From NCBI GenBank assembly GCA_016490735.1, contig JAEMWC010000210.1:180001-244000 (forward strand): 64,000 nt of DNA, in the 5' to 3' direction. Origin of the DNA: Pachyseris speciosa (taxonomy: Eukaryota > Cnidaria > Anthozoa > Scleractinia > Pachyseridae). Below, piece by piece: positions 24,601-33,801 of the stretch. Every line of letters begins with the position of its first letter. The first letter of the stretch is position 1. The notes under the pieces are model-generated. The model was given only the letters and a program-made list of their open reading frames with translations, searched no databases and had not been told where the DNA came from. The position numbers and the translations under genes are program-made.

Positions 24601-25553
24601 GGAAGCTAGACCAGTACATTTATTGTGGATGTTATATTGATAATTTTCAGCCACCTCTTCTATCATGTACAGATGTAAAACTCTCAGAAGTGTGAGCTGA
24701 GAGTTGTACAGCTGAACTTCACACAGTTTACTGCATGCGGAAGACTTATATCTTTAATTATGCAAGCTTATATCAACATTAAAAATATTCACAGACGTCA
24801 TTCCATTAGTGATCAGCTTTAAACAGATGGATAAGTTTACAAGCCTACGAAAACTTCATTTTTCACTTGCAGTGAAGTCACCCGTTACTTGTGGATTCTC
24901 TTTCCATGGATAGGGTAATTTTTTTAAGCAATATTATAAAAAATTAACAAACACAAAAAATAGCTAGACGCCCGAGAGACAAAAGTGAAAGCAGACATGC
25001 TTAGTCTTCCGGCCTTCCGAGTTCCCCAAACTCTACAATCTTTTACCTTCAGCGGGTTGTTGGTGCTGCAGCAGCAAGTAAGGAATACAAAATACAAAAA
25101 AAGAAACTGACTAGTGCACAAGATCACACGAATTTCCTTTGCCTCAGCGCTAATCGCTGGATCATTTGCATACCTGTGCGTGATGTAGATTTTCACTACA
25201 ATGTGTTATATAGTCTTATATATGCCTATTATATTCTTTACAACAAAACACGCAATCACTTTAGATGTTACACTCTTTCTGTCACTCAATGAGAAATGGC
25301 TTAACAGTGGTGAAGAAATCTCGCAATAAAAACGAAAACGGCTTGTGTTGTATGAAGTATGCGGTCTCGGTTTACGGGTAGTTGTGAGTAGAATTTAACA
25401 CCGTAGAAAAAGCGACATTACTCACCGTGGATTTTCGTAATTCCAGTGTATAGAAGGATAAACATGCCCACTCACGAGTACAAGGAGCTCCAAATAAGCG
25501 TAAAAAAATATGATCAGAAGGACGAAATAACGTTCCTTTCTATTTCGTGTCAT
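11148..25553 (-). CDS. ephrin, transmembrane (ephrin-B-like), six coding exons
   Basis: Joining exons 25553-25426, 19809-19493, 18109-18011, 13162-12932, 11807-11729 and 11226-11148 gives 933 bases, or 310 codons plus stop, with canonical AG/GT sites and agreeing phases. The protein has a signal peptide, the ephrin receptor-binding cupredoxin-like domain (about residues 30-182) with Cys at 63, 97, 112 and 166, a Thr/Ser-rich stalk (183-258), one membrane helix (260-284) and a 26-residue cytoplasmic tail ending PSHV. Ephrins are surface ligands for Eph receptor tyrosine kinases in contact-dependent signalling. The membrane helix and tail place it with B-type rather than GPI-anchored ephrins. 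The tail is much shorter than in vertebrate ephrin-B, though it keeps a Tyr (TRDYL) and a class I PDZ-type end. Two N-glycosylation sequons are visible (NTS, NGS). Confidence 0.93.
11729..11807 (-). CDS. ephrin exon 5: transmembrane helix
   Basis: Acceptor TTTCTTACAG, donor AG|GTGTGT, 79 bases, too short for simple ORF scans. The frame set by the previous exon reads an uninterrupted hydrophobic helix (WMAIVAILLGVLFLVSLVC) followed by HIYFW at the cytoplasmic face. The other two frames are polar or contain a stop, which supports both the phase and the exon. Confidence 0.88.
12601..12712. repeat. inverted repeat (palindromic MITE) in ephrin intron 4
   Basis: The 29-bp arms AGTTGCTCAAAGCATGG...(12601-12629) and the near-complement (12684-12712) differ at one position. 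They carry GGTTAGTGCTAACC, itself a palindrome, and enclose a 54-bp spacer. No clear target duplication was found. Confidence 0.6.
12932..13162 (-). CDS. ephrin exon 4: Thr/Ser-rich stalk
   Basis: Acceptor TTACTAG, donor A|GTAAGT, 231 bases. The 76 codons begin VHCLQPKPTAPV and then run in Thr, Ser and Lys (TTKKTTTSISTTTKETTT), ending near KKQKDESPAVES. The composition suggests an O-glycosylated, mucin-like spacer between the globular domain and the membrane. Confidence 0.85.
13163..15784 (-). other. ephrin intron 3, first part
   Basis: No gene is seen. It includes a GC-rich hairpin (GGCGGCCCAAAGGGCCGCC, 13722-13740), a GCTGACCAG-rich repeat region (13900-14140) and, at 14946-15330, sequence related to the MITE at 53-422 (CCCCGGCTAAACGATC, TTTCATCCAACAT and inverted forms) but without matching ends. 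Confidence 0.35.
15785..17022. mobile_element. fold-back element with GGGGTCCAGAAG minisatellite ends
   Basis: The left arm (15785-15977 plus 16229-16355) is inverted relative to the right arm (about 16695-17022). Both hold the 12-bp minisatellite (CTGGACCCCCTT at 15793-15884; its complement at 16939-17000), TCTGTTGAAAAATAATAAAA and a stretch ending AGCCAGTTGCCATTTT. A MITE later split the left arm at 15978. A copy of the spacer plus right arm lies at 45800-46420. No transposase is visible. Confidence 0.65.
15981..16225. mobile_element. MITE with TTA target duplication
   Basis: Terminal inverted repeats AGCCCTGTTCAAACGG (from 15981) and CCGTTTGAACAG-type complement (to 16225) are flanked by TTA on both sides (15978-15980, 16226-16228). 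The interior repeats CTATCATCAA/TTGATGATAG-like units many times. The TWA target points to PIF/Harbinger. It sits inside the arm of the fold-back element and is therefore younger. Confidence 0.8.
17055..17335 (+). pseudogene. helicase-like relic lacking the Walker A motif
   Basis: The frame from about 17090 reads LKRNGLKFNLKEQQEKAVKQ then LYEKNDLIFQLL. This resembles the start of RecQ-type helicase domains found in many cnidarian repeat genes, where a P-loop (PTGxGKS) should follow the LI. Here the P-loop is skipped and the text resumes at IFQLL, an internal deletion of roughly 8-12 residues. The frame stops at 17330. A catalytically dead fragment, probably transposon-derived, on the strand opposite the ephrin gene. 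Confidence 0.4.
17336..19492 (-). other. ephrin introns 3 (end) and 2
   Basis: Apart from exon 3, no gene is seen. A purine-rich AGAAAAGGAGAGG stretch lies at 17690-17790 and a G11 run at about 17908-17919. Intron 2 (18110-19492) shows no recognisable repeat. Confidence 0.35.
18011..18109 (-). CDS. ephrin exon 3: end of receptor-binding domain
   Basis: Acceptor GATGTTTCAG, donor G|GTATGT, 99 bases. It completes YYFLS-TANGSKESL and carries GGHC-like KGHCLKF with the fourth ephrin cysteine, then the last strand NMKMEIYIC. An extra Cys follows the fourth. Confidence 0.92.
19493..19809 (-). CDS. ephrin exon 2: core receptor-binding domain
   Basis: The acceptor TTGTTTCAG precedes 19809 and the donor T|GTAAGT follows 19493; 317 bases, phase in 2, out 1. 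It holds LNVLPNSKLRLICPN, FENFWIVDKSSHHSC, LLRCDDP, the strand VFQSFSA, and FKPGETYYFL just before the donor. These are the ephrin-domain hallmarks, with three of the four conserved cysteines. Confidence 0.93.
19937..20056. repeat. long hairpin, ephrin intron 1
   Basis: Arms of about 51-54 bp (19937-19987 and 20003-20056) share TAGATAGTTACT, GCAATATGTGATATATTGCA and GTCAGCT in inverted order around a 15-nt loop. Together with an inverted copy of 20050-20110 at 21607-21667 it outlines a larger inverted-repeat element (19937-21670). Confidence 0.7.
20549..20979 (+). mobile_element. tRNA-derived SINE, full-length, with 8-bp duplication
   Basis: The head has pol III boxes: A box TAGCTCAGTGG (20554-20564) and B box GAGTTCAAACC (20596-20606), within an otherwise tRNA-like head GGTAGAGCACCGGACTACC. 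The body follows (ACTCAGGGTCTTTAAAT, TTCTCGGATAAGGAC, AACCACTAGGGACGT, GGCCAGTGTTGTAA). TTGCACAT flanks it at 20541-20548 and 20980-20987. Other copies: 54108-54420, 59456-59743 (minus) and 63046-63190 (minus). It is not a functional tRNA gene because the transcript unit continues into the SINE body. Confidence 0.85.
21022..21385 (+). CDS. putative two-exon small protein inside an inverted-repeat element
   Basis: ATG at 21022 opens 42 codons to a strong donor (GAG G|GTAAGT after 21148). The acceptor TTTTGCTTCAG at 21244-21254 restores frame and leads to TAA at 21385, giving 85 residues. The first exon is acidic (FTSDEDEEAIFRIQQ); the second reads GRFVRSLLGQPSWKNLE and GGYGAGSLKNLK. It lies within the 19937-21670 inverted-repeat region, in the ephrin intron but on the opposite strand, so it may be a truncated transposon protein. 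Family not recognised; it may not be expressed. Confidence 0.3.
21386..23647 (-). other. ephrin intron 1, middle part
   Basis: AT-rich with no gene. A CAATATT-rich imperfect palindrome at about 21438-21500 (AGCAATATT, GCAATATTGC) and the inverted copy of 20050-20110 at 21607-21667 belong to the inverted-repeat element. From 21670 to 23647 nothing is recognised. Confidence 0.35.
23648..23960 (-). mobile_element. LINE 3' end fragment
   Basis: On the minus strand the frame reads LSSFPNFKKKLLQFL, the typical end of the non-LTR retrotransposon ORF where host-like WNSLP..I..SFK..L blocks occur, followed by a short UTR that ends in AAATAAAATGATGATGATG. The ATG/CAT microsatellite at 23655-23669 is its 3' tail. 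The rest of the element is missing. Confidence 0.55.
23961..25425 (-). other. ephrin intron 1, 5' part
   Basis: No gene supported. A minus ORF ending at 24924 has a hydrophobic stretch and a GGTAAAAG donor-like site, but its phase does not join ephrin exon 2, so it was not used. Confidence 0.35.
25426..25553 (-). CDS. ephrin exon 1: signal peptide and first strand
   Basis: The ATG at 25553 opens a 42-codon frame plus 2 bases. Basic MTRNRKER is followed by a hydrophobic run (VLLIIFFYAYLELLVLV) and then YPSIHWNYENP, which matches the ephrin start motif (YWN..NPRF). The donor CG|GTGAGT (after 25426) leaves two bases that combine with the first base of the next exon to make Arg, giving NPRFKEG across the junction. 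Confidence 0.9.
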
Positions 25554-25886
25554 GATAGTGTCCACCGTCGATTAGCTTGATGTGTAAATACAAGGCGGTA
25601 AACAGTAAGCTTCTTGAAGTGTCTTCGAAGACGAATCAACTCAAAAACGCAAGAGGAAATTTTCCACCCTCTTCTTCTCAAAGGTCACAAAGTATTCGGC
25701 TGACCTGCAACGTGATGCCACTAAAACTTGCTGAAATCGCTCTGCTTCAGAAACGAGCGATGTGTCGATAGCTTTGCACATATCTTGTTTCCGTCTACGA
25801 TGCTCGTCATCTGATTGGTCAGGTCAAGGTCCCCTTTGGCGCGTTGGCGCCGAGATGAACGGCACTTCGCCAATGCCTCCGGTCAC

Positions 25887-26035
25887 CTTTCAGGAAAACA
25901 GGAACGTCGATTTTCCCAACTCCTGGGCTCTGAGGGAATTTTCTTAGTCACTTCATCAATCAAAAAAAATTCTACAATGATCGCTACAAATAGCAACACG
26001 ATCTTGATGCATACACGCAGAATCGTGACCAGCAT
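25887..26035 (-). CDS. candidate alternative first exon upstream of ephrin
   Basis: ATG at 26035 opens 49 codons plus two bases to the donor AG|GTGACC. The start is hydrophobic (LRVCIKIVLLFVAIIVEFF) and would serve as a signal peptide, and the exit phase is the one needed for ephrin exon 2. The last residues (SWENRRSCFPE) only weakly resemble the usual YWN..NPRF strand. It could equally be a separate gene or chance. Confidence 0.25.
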
Positions 26036-26337
26036 GTATATGTGGTTACCTTGTGTGTCGGCGGGACTTGAATGTCGTAACGTCAAAAACATCTACATTA
26101 TTGTTAACATCCACCCATCATTTCTTGACTTTCTAGTGCAAGGAAAATGTTTTCATGTCATTTAGCTTGTTTGAGGTTTTATGGCATTATAGCTATAGAC
26201 AGGTAACCAGCCAACCATTTAGTTTCAATACGGGCGTGTCTTAAGCCTCAACATCCTTGCCGAAACCAAAATTTGCCATCTGGTATGATTGTTGTATGAT
26301 TGTTTTTGTTTTAATCGCTTCTTGACTTCTTCTTCCT
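26036..26337. other. intergenic, upstream of the ephrin gene
   Basis: No gene or repeat recognised. Confidence 0.3.
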
Positions 26338-26514
26338 TAGCCTGTTCCAGGCGTTCAGATAGTAAACGGAGCGCGATAGTACCGGCAGAGAGAGGCGAAA
26401 ATAAAGCGGCGAAAACTGGAAGAGGCCCCCCTCCATTTTTCGCCGCTTTATTTTCGCCTCTCTCTGCCGGTACTATCGCGCTCCGTTTACTATCTGAACG
26501 CCTGGAACAGGCTA
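26338..26514. mobile_element. palindromic MITE, TAGCCTG ends
   Basis: The 78-bp arms (26338-26415, 26437-26514) are almost perfect inverted copies beginning TAGCCTGTTCCAGGCG and ending at GCGGCGAAAA, around a 21-nt loop. The flanks share CTTCTTC, but the duplication is offset by two bases and so is not clean. It shares TAGCCTG/CAGGCTA termini with the element at 46927-47000, and its transcript would fold into a long hairpin. Confidence 0.8.
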
Positions 26515-27644
26515 CTTCTTCGTTGTTTCCAGACACATGTCGAAGGCGCAGTTTGAACCATTGCATTATTCTTTTGTTGTTTTTGTTTTTCGTTTGTTTG
26601 TCTTGTTTTCTTGTTTGTATGTTTTCTCTATTTCTTTTTTTTTTTTTTTTGTTTTTTTTTTGTTTTTTTTGTTTCGGGCCTTCAAGTTACATACGTATCA
26701 GTGGTTTTGATTTGAAAAATGTGACGCACGCGCCTTTTTTCGTTTCTTTTTTCCAATGATGAAGACGTTAGGCAGCAGCCTCGAATCGTCTGGACATTAT
26801 TCTGATTATTATCATTTGGCACTCAAATATTTCATCAAACCAGATATTATCCACTAAAAGCGCCACAGAGTTTCATAAGTCAGATAAGTAACACCAGAAC
26901 CGGAGGCGAACAGGGCTCCCTTGACATTTGAGCAAATTATACCGGCTAGCTAGCAGTCATGCGGGCTCAGCAGTAAAATGTTTGGACGATGTTCGCGTGT
27001 CACGGTTATCGTAACTTTTTTGTAGAATTTGTTTCTGTCCATTATTGCATACAGGACTGATCGACGTAAGGAAGACCCCGTAATATTGAAGAAATGTTCG
27101 AAACATAATTCACTTAAGCTTGGGTCGTTGGAAAATTTGCCAATATTAATTTCAGACGGAATCAATCATCGCTCAGCTAATCCACGAGTTGTAAATATAC
27201 GCGCTCTACCATGTCTTCCTTCTTTGGTATGAACTCACCTTATTAGTTGGTGTAAAGCATAATTTATTACATTCACGATTTGGGCTCAGAATAATAAAGC
27301 CTGATGGGAGAGGGATGGGGGGTACAGGGCGCTGGATGGGAGCGGGTACGGGATTCCGGCTCCATAGGCCGTCATTACTGCCAGCAGATGCCCCCACCAG
27401 TTTCTTTATATTCTATTAATGATAGACATCACAAAGTCTTCCCCAACCCTAATCCCGCCCCCTCCCCCCCCCCCAACCCCTTGCATGAAATGTAAATTAT
27501 ATGGAAATATTTAATATCGAAATCGTAAATGGGTTTGTGTCAAATAAAGCACCCATATCCAGAGTGTACGTGTATTTCTGAACATGAACAACTATTAATA
27601 GTCAATAATCCCCATTCAATACGTGGGCTGGCTTCGGGAAGCTA
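26515..27644. other. intergenic
   Basis: T-rich run at 26630-26670 (GTTTTTTTT type) and C-rich run at about 27460-27480. No convincing gene; a short ATG-to-GTATGA stretch at 27209-27225 is too small to call. Confidence 0.3.
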
Positions 27645-27653
27645 AACATTAGC

Positions 27654-27741
27654 TCAACCTCGTTTCCTGGGTCTCTCCTCTTCCGCCCCTTCTCTCTCGC
27701 TCCAGGGGGCGGGAAGAGGAGAGACCCTGGGAACGAGGTTG
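27654..27741. mobile_element. palindromic MITE with 8-9 bp duplication
   Basis: Inverted arms CAACCTCGTTTCCTGGGTCT... and the complement ...AGACCCTGGGAACGAGGTTG enclose a short loop. The flanks AACATTAGC (27645-27653) and AACATTAGC (27742-27750) are identical. The duplication length suits hAT- or P-like transposases, but the family is not settled. Confidence 0.75.
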
Positions 27742-27750
27742 AACATTAGC

Positions 27751-29147
27751 CATCTTGTCGAGATGTCAATTCTCGGTCTTCACTTCCCTGGTGGCTGACA
27801 GCTCGACGAAAGACCAAAACAGCGAACTGTGAAACCGCCTTACCTCAAAATCCCGTGACAAAGGACACGACTGCACGATAATAAATCAGTAGAAAATGTT
27901 GAGACATAACACTATAAAACATGTCACTTCTTCCTGAGAATTAGAAATTTCAGACTTGCTGTCCTTCCAGTCCTTCTCGACTGCGGGTTTTGAATGGTAT
28001 CCCAACGCAAACTGCTCTTAAAGAAGACTGGTAGATCATTTTCTAAATTTATTTACTCATCTTGGAAATTCACAGTTTAAGAAGGAAGACGTTAATTAAG
28101 AAACAATGATGGAGGGGAAAGTTGTCGCCCAAAGCTGTCAATTCTTTCTCATGGGCCGGCAATTTGTCTAAATATTAACAAAAATTCTGCGAGACAAATG
28201 TTTTGAAGAACCATTCGCCACTCCTATTTATATAAAGACACAACTCAAGAAAAAGCTGAACAATACCGCTTTAATATTTAATTTCCCTTGTCTCATCATT
28301 TGTGTCCGTAAGCTGAGAGCCGGCGTTTCATGTTGTTGAACATTTCATTTGGTTAAAACATACCAGCAGGAACCGTAGAATCGAAAATCATCATTTTAGC
28401 AACTGACCCAGGTCGGCTTGAATCGTGCCTATTCACAGGCTCCTGTTCCTCTTGAACTGAGTCGGACAGCTTAAAACAGCTTACACTAATTACTTCAACA
28501 TTTTATCATGATTAATGGAAATCCTTCGAGTGGAATCAATGCCTCTTATGTTTTGAACTGGAGCCAAGTCAGGTTTTGTTGGGAATGTGCCAACGAATTA
28601 TTTTATACCTCTCCACCACTTTGCTTAACTTCTTAGACACCTTCTTCTACTGCAATATGAAAGGTTCGCAAATAAAAAGATCATGTTTTCGTGTGAGTAT
28701 GGGGGCGTATTCGCCACAAGGTGCTTCCCAGCGGAAGGCGTTCATTAAAAGGGAAGAGGAAGTCGCTGGATGATTAAAGGACTTACAATGACGCATGCGC
28801 AATAATCTTCCCGGTTACATAACACTGATTTGACCACAGACATGAACAATTCAACTGGTGCTTATAATAATCAATAATTCACTGACTTATACAACACCCA
28901 TCCACCACCTGTCCATATTTGACAAAAAAATTACATTGATTTTAACTTGAAAATATCCAAAATTAAAGTGTAAATCAAAAAATATTTATGTCAAACAGTC
29001 GTTAATTATAAGCGAGATTGAATGGTTGCGTTTTCAACTGAAAGTTCATCTGAGATGGTTTAAGCATTGTATCACCTCTCTATGGTGACACATCGCCCGA
29101 TGTTTTTTATACCGCAAAACTATCATCTCCATACATGTCCAAAGGCT
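27751..29147. other. intergenic, nothing recognised
   Basis: No convincing ORF, structural RNA or repeat was identified. Confidence 0.3.
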
Positions 29148-29158
29148 CAGGCACGAGC

Positions 29159-29341
29159 TAGTAGACTGCCAGTGGTCTCTTATTTCGGCGATGAATTGTG
29201 GGGCGGGCGAAAGACCCGCGCGCGCGCGAAGTTGCGAGGAGACGCTCTCCTCGCGTCGCGTCTCCTCGCAACTTCGCCCTCGCGCCTGTCTTTCGCCCGG
29301 ACGCCCGCCCCGCATATCCATCGCCGAAATTAGAGACAGTC
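29159..29341. mobile_element. palindromic MITE related to the HINE inner palindrome
   Basis: The arms TCTCTTATTTCGGCGATG and CATCGCCGAAATTAGAGACA are inverted, with a CG-rich core (CGAAGTTGCGAGGAGACG mirrored). CAGGCACGAGC flanks both sides exactly (29148-29158, 29342-29352), an 11-bp direct repeat consistent with a target duplication. The same core sequence sits inside all HINE copies. Confidence 0.75.
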
Positions 29342-29472
29342 CAGGCACGAGCGCCAAATAACCAGCGAGCAAGTTCTATACATTTTTAAAAACTAATTCC
29401 ACATGTACTTGCATTGAAAAGCAAAACTGAACATAAACTAATGCGAAATAGGCCTGATAGTTAAACAATTAA

Positions 29473-30437
29473 CCCACTGATGCCCGTGCCGGCCAAAACC
29501 GGCCGCACAAGACTCCCATGCTTCAAAACCTTGCAACTTTCTCAATCGCACGAATATTGCCTTAATTGTCAGTTGTGAGCACGAAATGGGATGTTCTTTA
29601 AAATTTGGATATCCAATAAACGCAAGAAACGTAGCGATTTTTACCAAATAAGGCCTTTTGAGTTTGGACAAGAACGAAACTGATCGTTTTTAACGTCAAA
29701 GAGAAACGACGAAAATGCCCCTTTTTGCCTATATGTTTTTTAAAGAAATCATCGTCGTAAAACCAAACTTCAACCATCATAAGAAAATTCAGTCCTTGTT
29801 CTAGCTTAGAAATGACCTTTTTTGTTCATATTCTTCTCCCGATCGTAGATACAGCCTTTTGTTCCAGTGCATTCGGGCCTTTCCGCCATTTTCAACATCT
29901 CCACCGCATTGCATGCTGGGAAATAACGAGAATTTTTGACAGCGGCCTCCGACCTACCGCCAAAAACACCTGCTTGTGCTCATCTTCTGTGCTAAAAAAT
30001 TCCTAAATATGCGGCGGTAGGTCGAGAAATTCATTAATAGTCGAGTCCCAAAGGTACTAAGTGTCCGAGCGGCCAAATTCCTAGTTCGTCGAGTAACAAG
30101 CCAAATTCGACAACAAAGTACATCACCTTGCTCGATTCTTTGAGAAAGTGGACTCTAAGCTACCGTCACGCTTAATGATACTCATCAGGCAGCCACTAAA
30201 GATGAAAAATGGTTGTAAACTTAGCAAACATCGCAAGCAAACCGAACTTGGGACTTGTAGCTCCACAGATGAAAAATAGCTACGTCAGAATGGCGTTTTC
30301 AGAAACCTTGAGCCTCCAGTGCCTTAGGACAGCACCACTTTTCCATGGGAGTTTCAATAAAGAGTCACGAAATGCTATGGATCGCTTATAGGTGGAAAAT
30401 CACCCCGAAAAGGTAAAAATGGCTGGGCGCCAATGGG
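29473..30437. mobile_element. piggyBac-like MITE, TTAA target
   Basis: The left end CCCACTGATGCCCGTGCCGG and the right end (complement CCCATTGGCGCCCAGCCATT) are imperfect inverted repeats. TTAA lies directly outside both (29469-29472, 30438-30441), the signature of piggyBac insertion. The 965-bp interior has no transposase. Confidence 0.65.
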
Positions 30438-32639
30438 TTAATGTCGCTAAGGAGTTCCAGTTAGGGTAGCAGTTCAAGCCGCATGCGCAGTATTAGGCTG
30501 TAAATGTTGTAACATGTTTGACTGATATGTAGAAAGACTATGCAACGCATTTAAGCATTATATGTCTGATCTTTCTGTCTTTTAGTTTTTTTTGTTATAT
30601 ATTTTCTATTTTATTTTTAACCAAGAATTTTCTCATTAACTTGCTAACACGCTGGATTCCTAACACGCTGGATTACAGAGGGGTTATTTATCATGAGAAG
30701 CTCGAGGCGGCGATGCCGGGAGAGGGAGCCATAAACGCGAAGACGTCGTGACGAACAGAAGCAATCTTCGCATCGAGCTTTCGCTGATTAAGAAATTGCG
30801 TGTGGCACCAAGCGTAACATTTTTAACTTGACACTAGCGAGGTTAACAATTCCTTGTAATATCGGCCCCTTTACAATTAAACGGAGTTAGACCTAGTGAC
30901 AAGTTGCGTTTTCTATTTTAGTTATCGTCTATCTTGTCATCATCCATCATACCATACTAAGTGAGTGTCGCCTGTCCAGCTTCAGTCTGGATGGCATCAC
31001 AATTTTGGCTCTTGACGGGCACAAGTAGTCTGACACTGTGACGCTAACGTTCCTGACGGAATGCCACGCCTTTGACACAAGAAACTTGGCTTGTGAAGTT
31101 TGACGTGGATGAACATTTTGCGAGACTAAAACTAGGCAAAATCATTGACCTTAACGGCAAATTGTCCGAAGAGTCTTCTCGGGCAGTTACTGCTGGCAGC
31201 TCTGAAAAACCGTATTCTTTTTATTTGCCGTGCATGTTAGTGACCGACCTTTTCCTAAACAAAAGAATAGGAATGCGGTACTCCGATCAGTAATTAGCTT
31301 CTCGAGGTCCTACAGTTCGAAACGTTTTAAAAAAATAAATGGCGAGAGTAGATTCAGAGCACATTTTTGTAACTTTGCTAAAACTTGCACCTTACCGTGT
31401 TAATTGTTGCATTTGGGGTAACTGAGCTCGTCTTTAAGCTATGATCAGTGGTGTTTCTATACTGTTGCTAGGGGAACCTATCAAGTCGAAAACATTTCAC
31501 AACTCTTTAATCAGTGATTGGTCATTTGTTTGATGCCACTAAAAAATAACATGTAAAGCACGGTAGCAATGATCCATCAAAGTAAAAGTGCAGGAAACTG
31601 GTAGTCCCCTTTAGACCAAAACATAGTGTAGACCACTTTCCTTTCTCCAGACAATTTTAGAATTAACTCTGAATTGTGAATACCTACACAACGGAAAGGA
31701 AGACGCAAATCGGTTAAGATGGACTCTAAAACGAGTCTGGTTCATCGAGAAACCTCTAATTAAAAAATGCGACCTTTCGTCAAACTGAGAAACACACAGC
31801 TTTCCTTCATTATAGATCTTTTTTATTTGTACCATTTAAACGCTTCTTACAAGAAGAACAACTTGACGCGTTAGATTACATAGAAAATAACAGGTTACAT
31901 AGATGATACTAATCAAGTGCAGGCAAAGACCACAGTAGTTTTATCACGAGTTGGTCAGTGTCCCGCCCTAGAATTGGCGTACCTTCACGTGCTTTGTAGG
32001 TTTATAAACTATTAAACTCCATCCATAAGTGAAGGATTTTAGACAATCCAATTTATTAGTACTCTAAAAGCTCTTTTATTCTCTGCCTCATCTTTCTACC
32101 GACTTGTAACGGAAAGATAACGATAACAGAGAACAAGTTTCAAATGATTCTCTATACTTTCATAAAACGTCGCGGCGAAACGCGAGGCCATCCCTAGTCT
32201 CCGTCTTGGCTGCCCTTTCCTCAGGGTCCTATCTCCAAACACTCAGAGCCAGAGCAGCTTAACAACGAGCTCAAAGAGAGATTACGCAAGGGCTAGAGGG
32301 CGGGATACACCCGACTTGGTGCAAGCAGCCCTACATACGATATCTTGACTCTTGATCGACTAGTGGAGGAGACTGTCCTGGAACTCGCTCCGGGTCTTAC
32401 CTTCACGGTAGTAGTTCAAGAGATTAAAGGAAGTTGTGAACAGGCTAAAGCCTTATCGATTCGCGGCACTTCAGACGAGTCAAATACAATTCAGGTGTCA
32501 CATCAGATGAGAATCGTACCTGCAATGTACATTCTGTTCGACCATCACTTTTAAATGCGAATTGTACTACTTTCTGTTCGCACAGTCACTGGGTTATTTA
32601 CGGTGACTCTACAAGGTTTTCTCCGCCTTGAACTGCAAA
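30438..32639. other. intergenic, no gene recognised
   Basis: A 14-bp direct repeat TAACACGCTGGATT occurs at 30645-30658 and 30661-30674. ORFs here, such as 31072-31293 on the plus strand, have no recognisable motif and no splice support. Confidence 0.3.
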
Positions 32640-33398
32640 TCCGCGCTTTGTTATTCTTACTTACACTTAACTTAAGGAAAACAAACTTTGTTATTTTTCG
32701 CCCACACCAAAAAAAAACTTAATTACCTACCCCAGATTAATGTTTTTGACAACGAAGAAAATAAGAATGTACCTCTTGAACATAAGAACTGTATTAAGTT
32801 TCTTGGGTTATTAATTGATGAAAATTTAAGTTGAAAAAACCATATTCATGCCCTCACAACAAAAATAAGCAAAACTGTCGATTTAATTACGAAACTAAGA
32901 CATATTGTTCCTAATCGAACCCTTCTTGATAATTATAAGTCTCTCGTTGCTCCTTATATAAAGTATGGATTTACTTCTTGGGGAAATGCATCTAAGACCT
33001 TGTTAAATAAAGTTCTTGTCCTTCAAAAACGTGCACTCCGTCTTATTCACTTTGCTCAACCAAGGGAGCATGCAATACCCCTTTTCTTGAAAGGAAAACT
33101 TCTACCGCTCCACTTCCTATATTATGAGAAAATTGCCATAGATTTGATGTAAAACATCAATACTAATTCTGCACCGACTAATATTTCAAATTTATTCTCT
33201 AAAATTGCCAGTGTTCATTCTTACAGCACACACTCATCAACATCTGAGCATTTTTTTAACAAACAATCCGCACTTAATGTTCAAAGTAAGGCCTTTTCAC
33301 GTGTTGGTGTTAAGCCTCAAAAACTTATCCAGTAACTCCTTAAAAAACTATTAGAAGAAAACTAATTGAAATTCTAGAAACTGAAAACTCATATTAAA
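32640..33398 (+). pseudogene. non-LTR retrotransposon reverse transcriptase, 3' relic
   Basis: Although broken by in-frame stops (for example TGA at 32832), the translation shows KTNFVIFRPHQKK, IKFLGLLIDENLS, HIHALTTKISKTV, LVAPYIKYGFTSWGNASK, VLVLQKRALRLIHFAQ and REHAIPLF. These are the C-terminal RT blocks of LINE elements. The 5' part is absent, as expected of a truncated insertion. Confidence 0.8.
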
Positions 33399-33484
33399 TT
33401 TCCAACTGAAGTCAAGTTTTGTCTCTAGTTTTCCCCTTTACATTTTACCTGACACCGTAATGTTTACATGTTGTAGGTATGAAC

Positions 33485-33801
33485 AGCCCATGAATAGGAG
33501 CTTCACTCTCCCATACAAGCCCTTTGAGTCAACCTTTGCGCGTATCTTTTCTATTTTTAGAATGCTGCGGGTTTTTAAATTTGCACGCACTGTGTAGAAT
33601 GCCCAAGAGAAGGATCGGGACAACGCGCTCCCCACCTTTGGCCACAATTTTATTACGGATGCTTGTGTGCGGAATTTACTGGAAACAAATTTTCCCAGTA
33701 AATTGGAGCCTCCTGCAGAATAAGCAGTTCTAAAAATAGAAAGATACGTGCAAACGTTGACTCAAGGAAACAGTGCAGATGGAGGCTCCTATTCATGGGC
33801 T
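33485..33801. mobile_element. inverted-repeat element (fold-back MITE)
   Basis: AGCCCATGAATAGGAGC at the left is mirrored by GCTCCTATTCATGGGCT at the right, and similarity continues inward for about 75 bp to TCTATTTTTAGA / TCTAAAAATAGA. An inner palindrome AATTTACTGG...CCAGTAAATT lies near 33680-33705. No clear target duplication. Confidence 0.65.

Noticed and set aside
24924..25196. Signal-peptide-like ORF as ephrin exon 1
   Set aside because: Its donor phase does not fit exon 2, whereas the exon at 25426-25553 fits in phase and in sequence.
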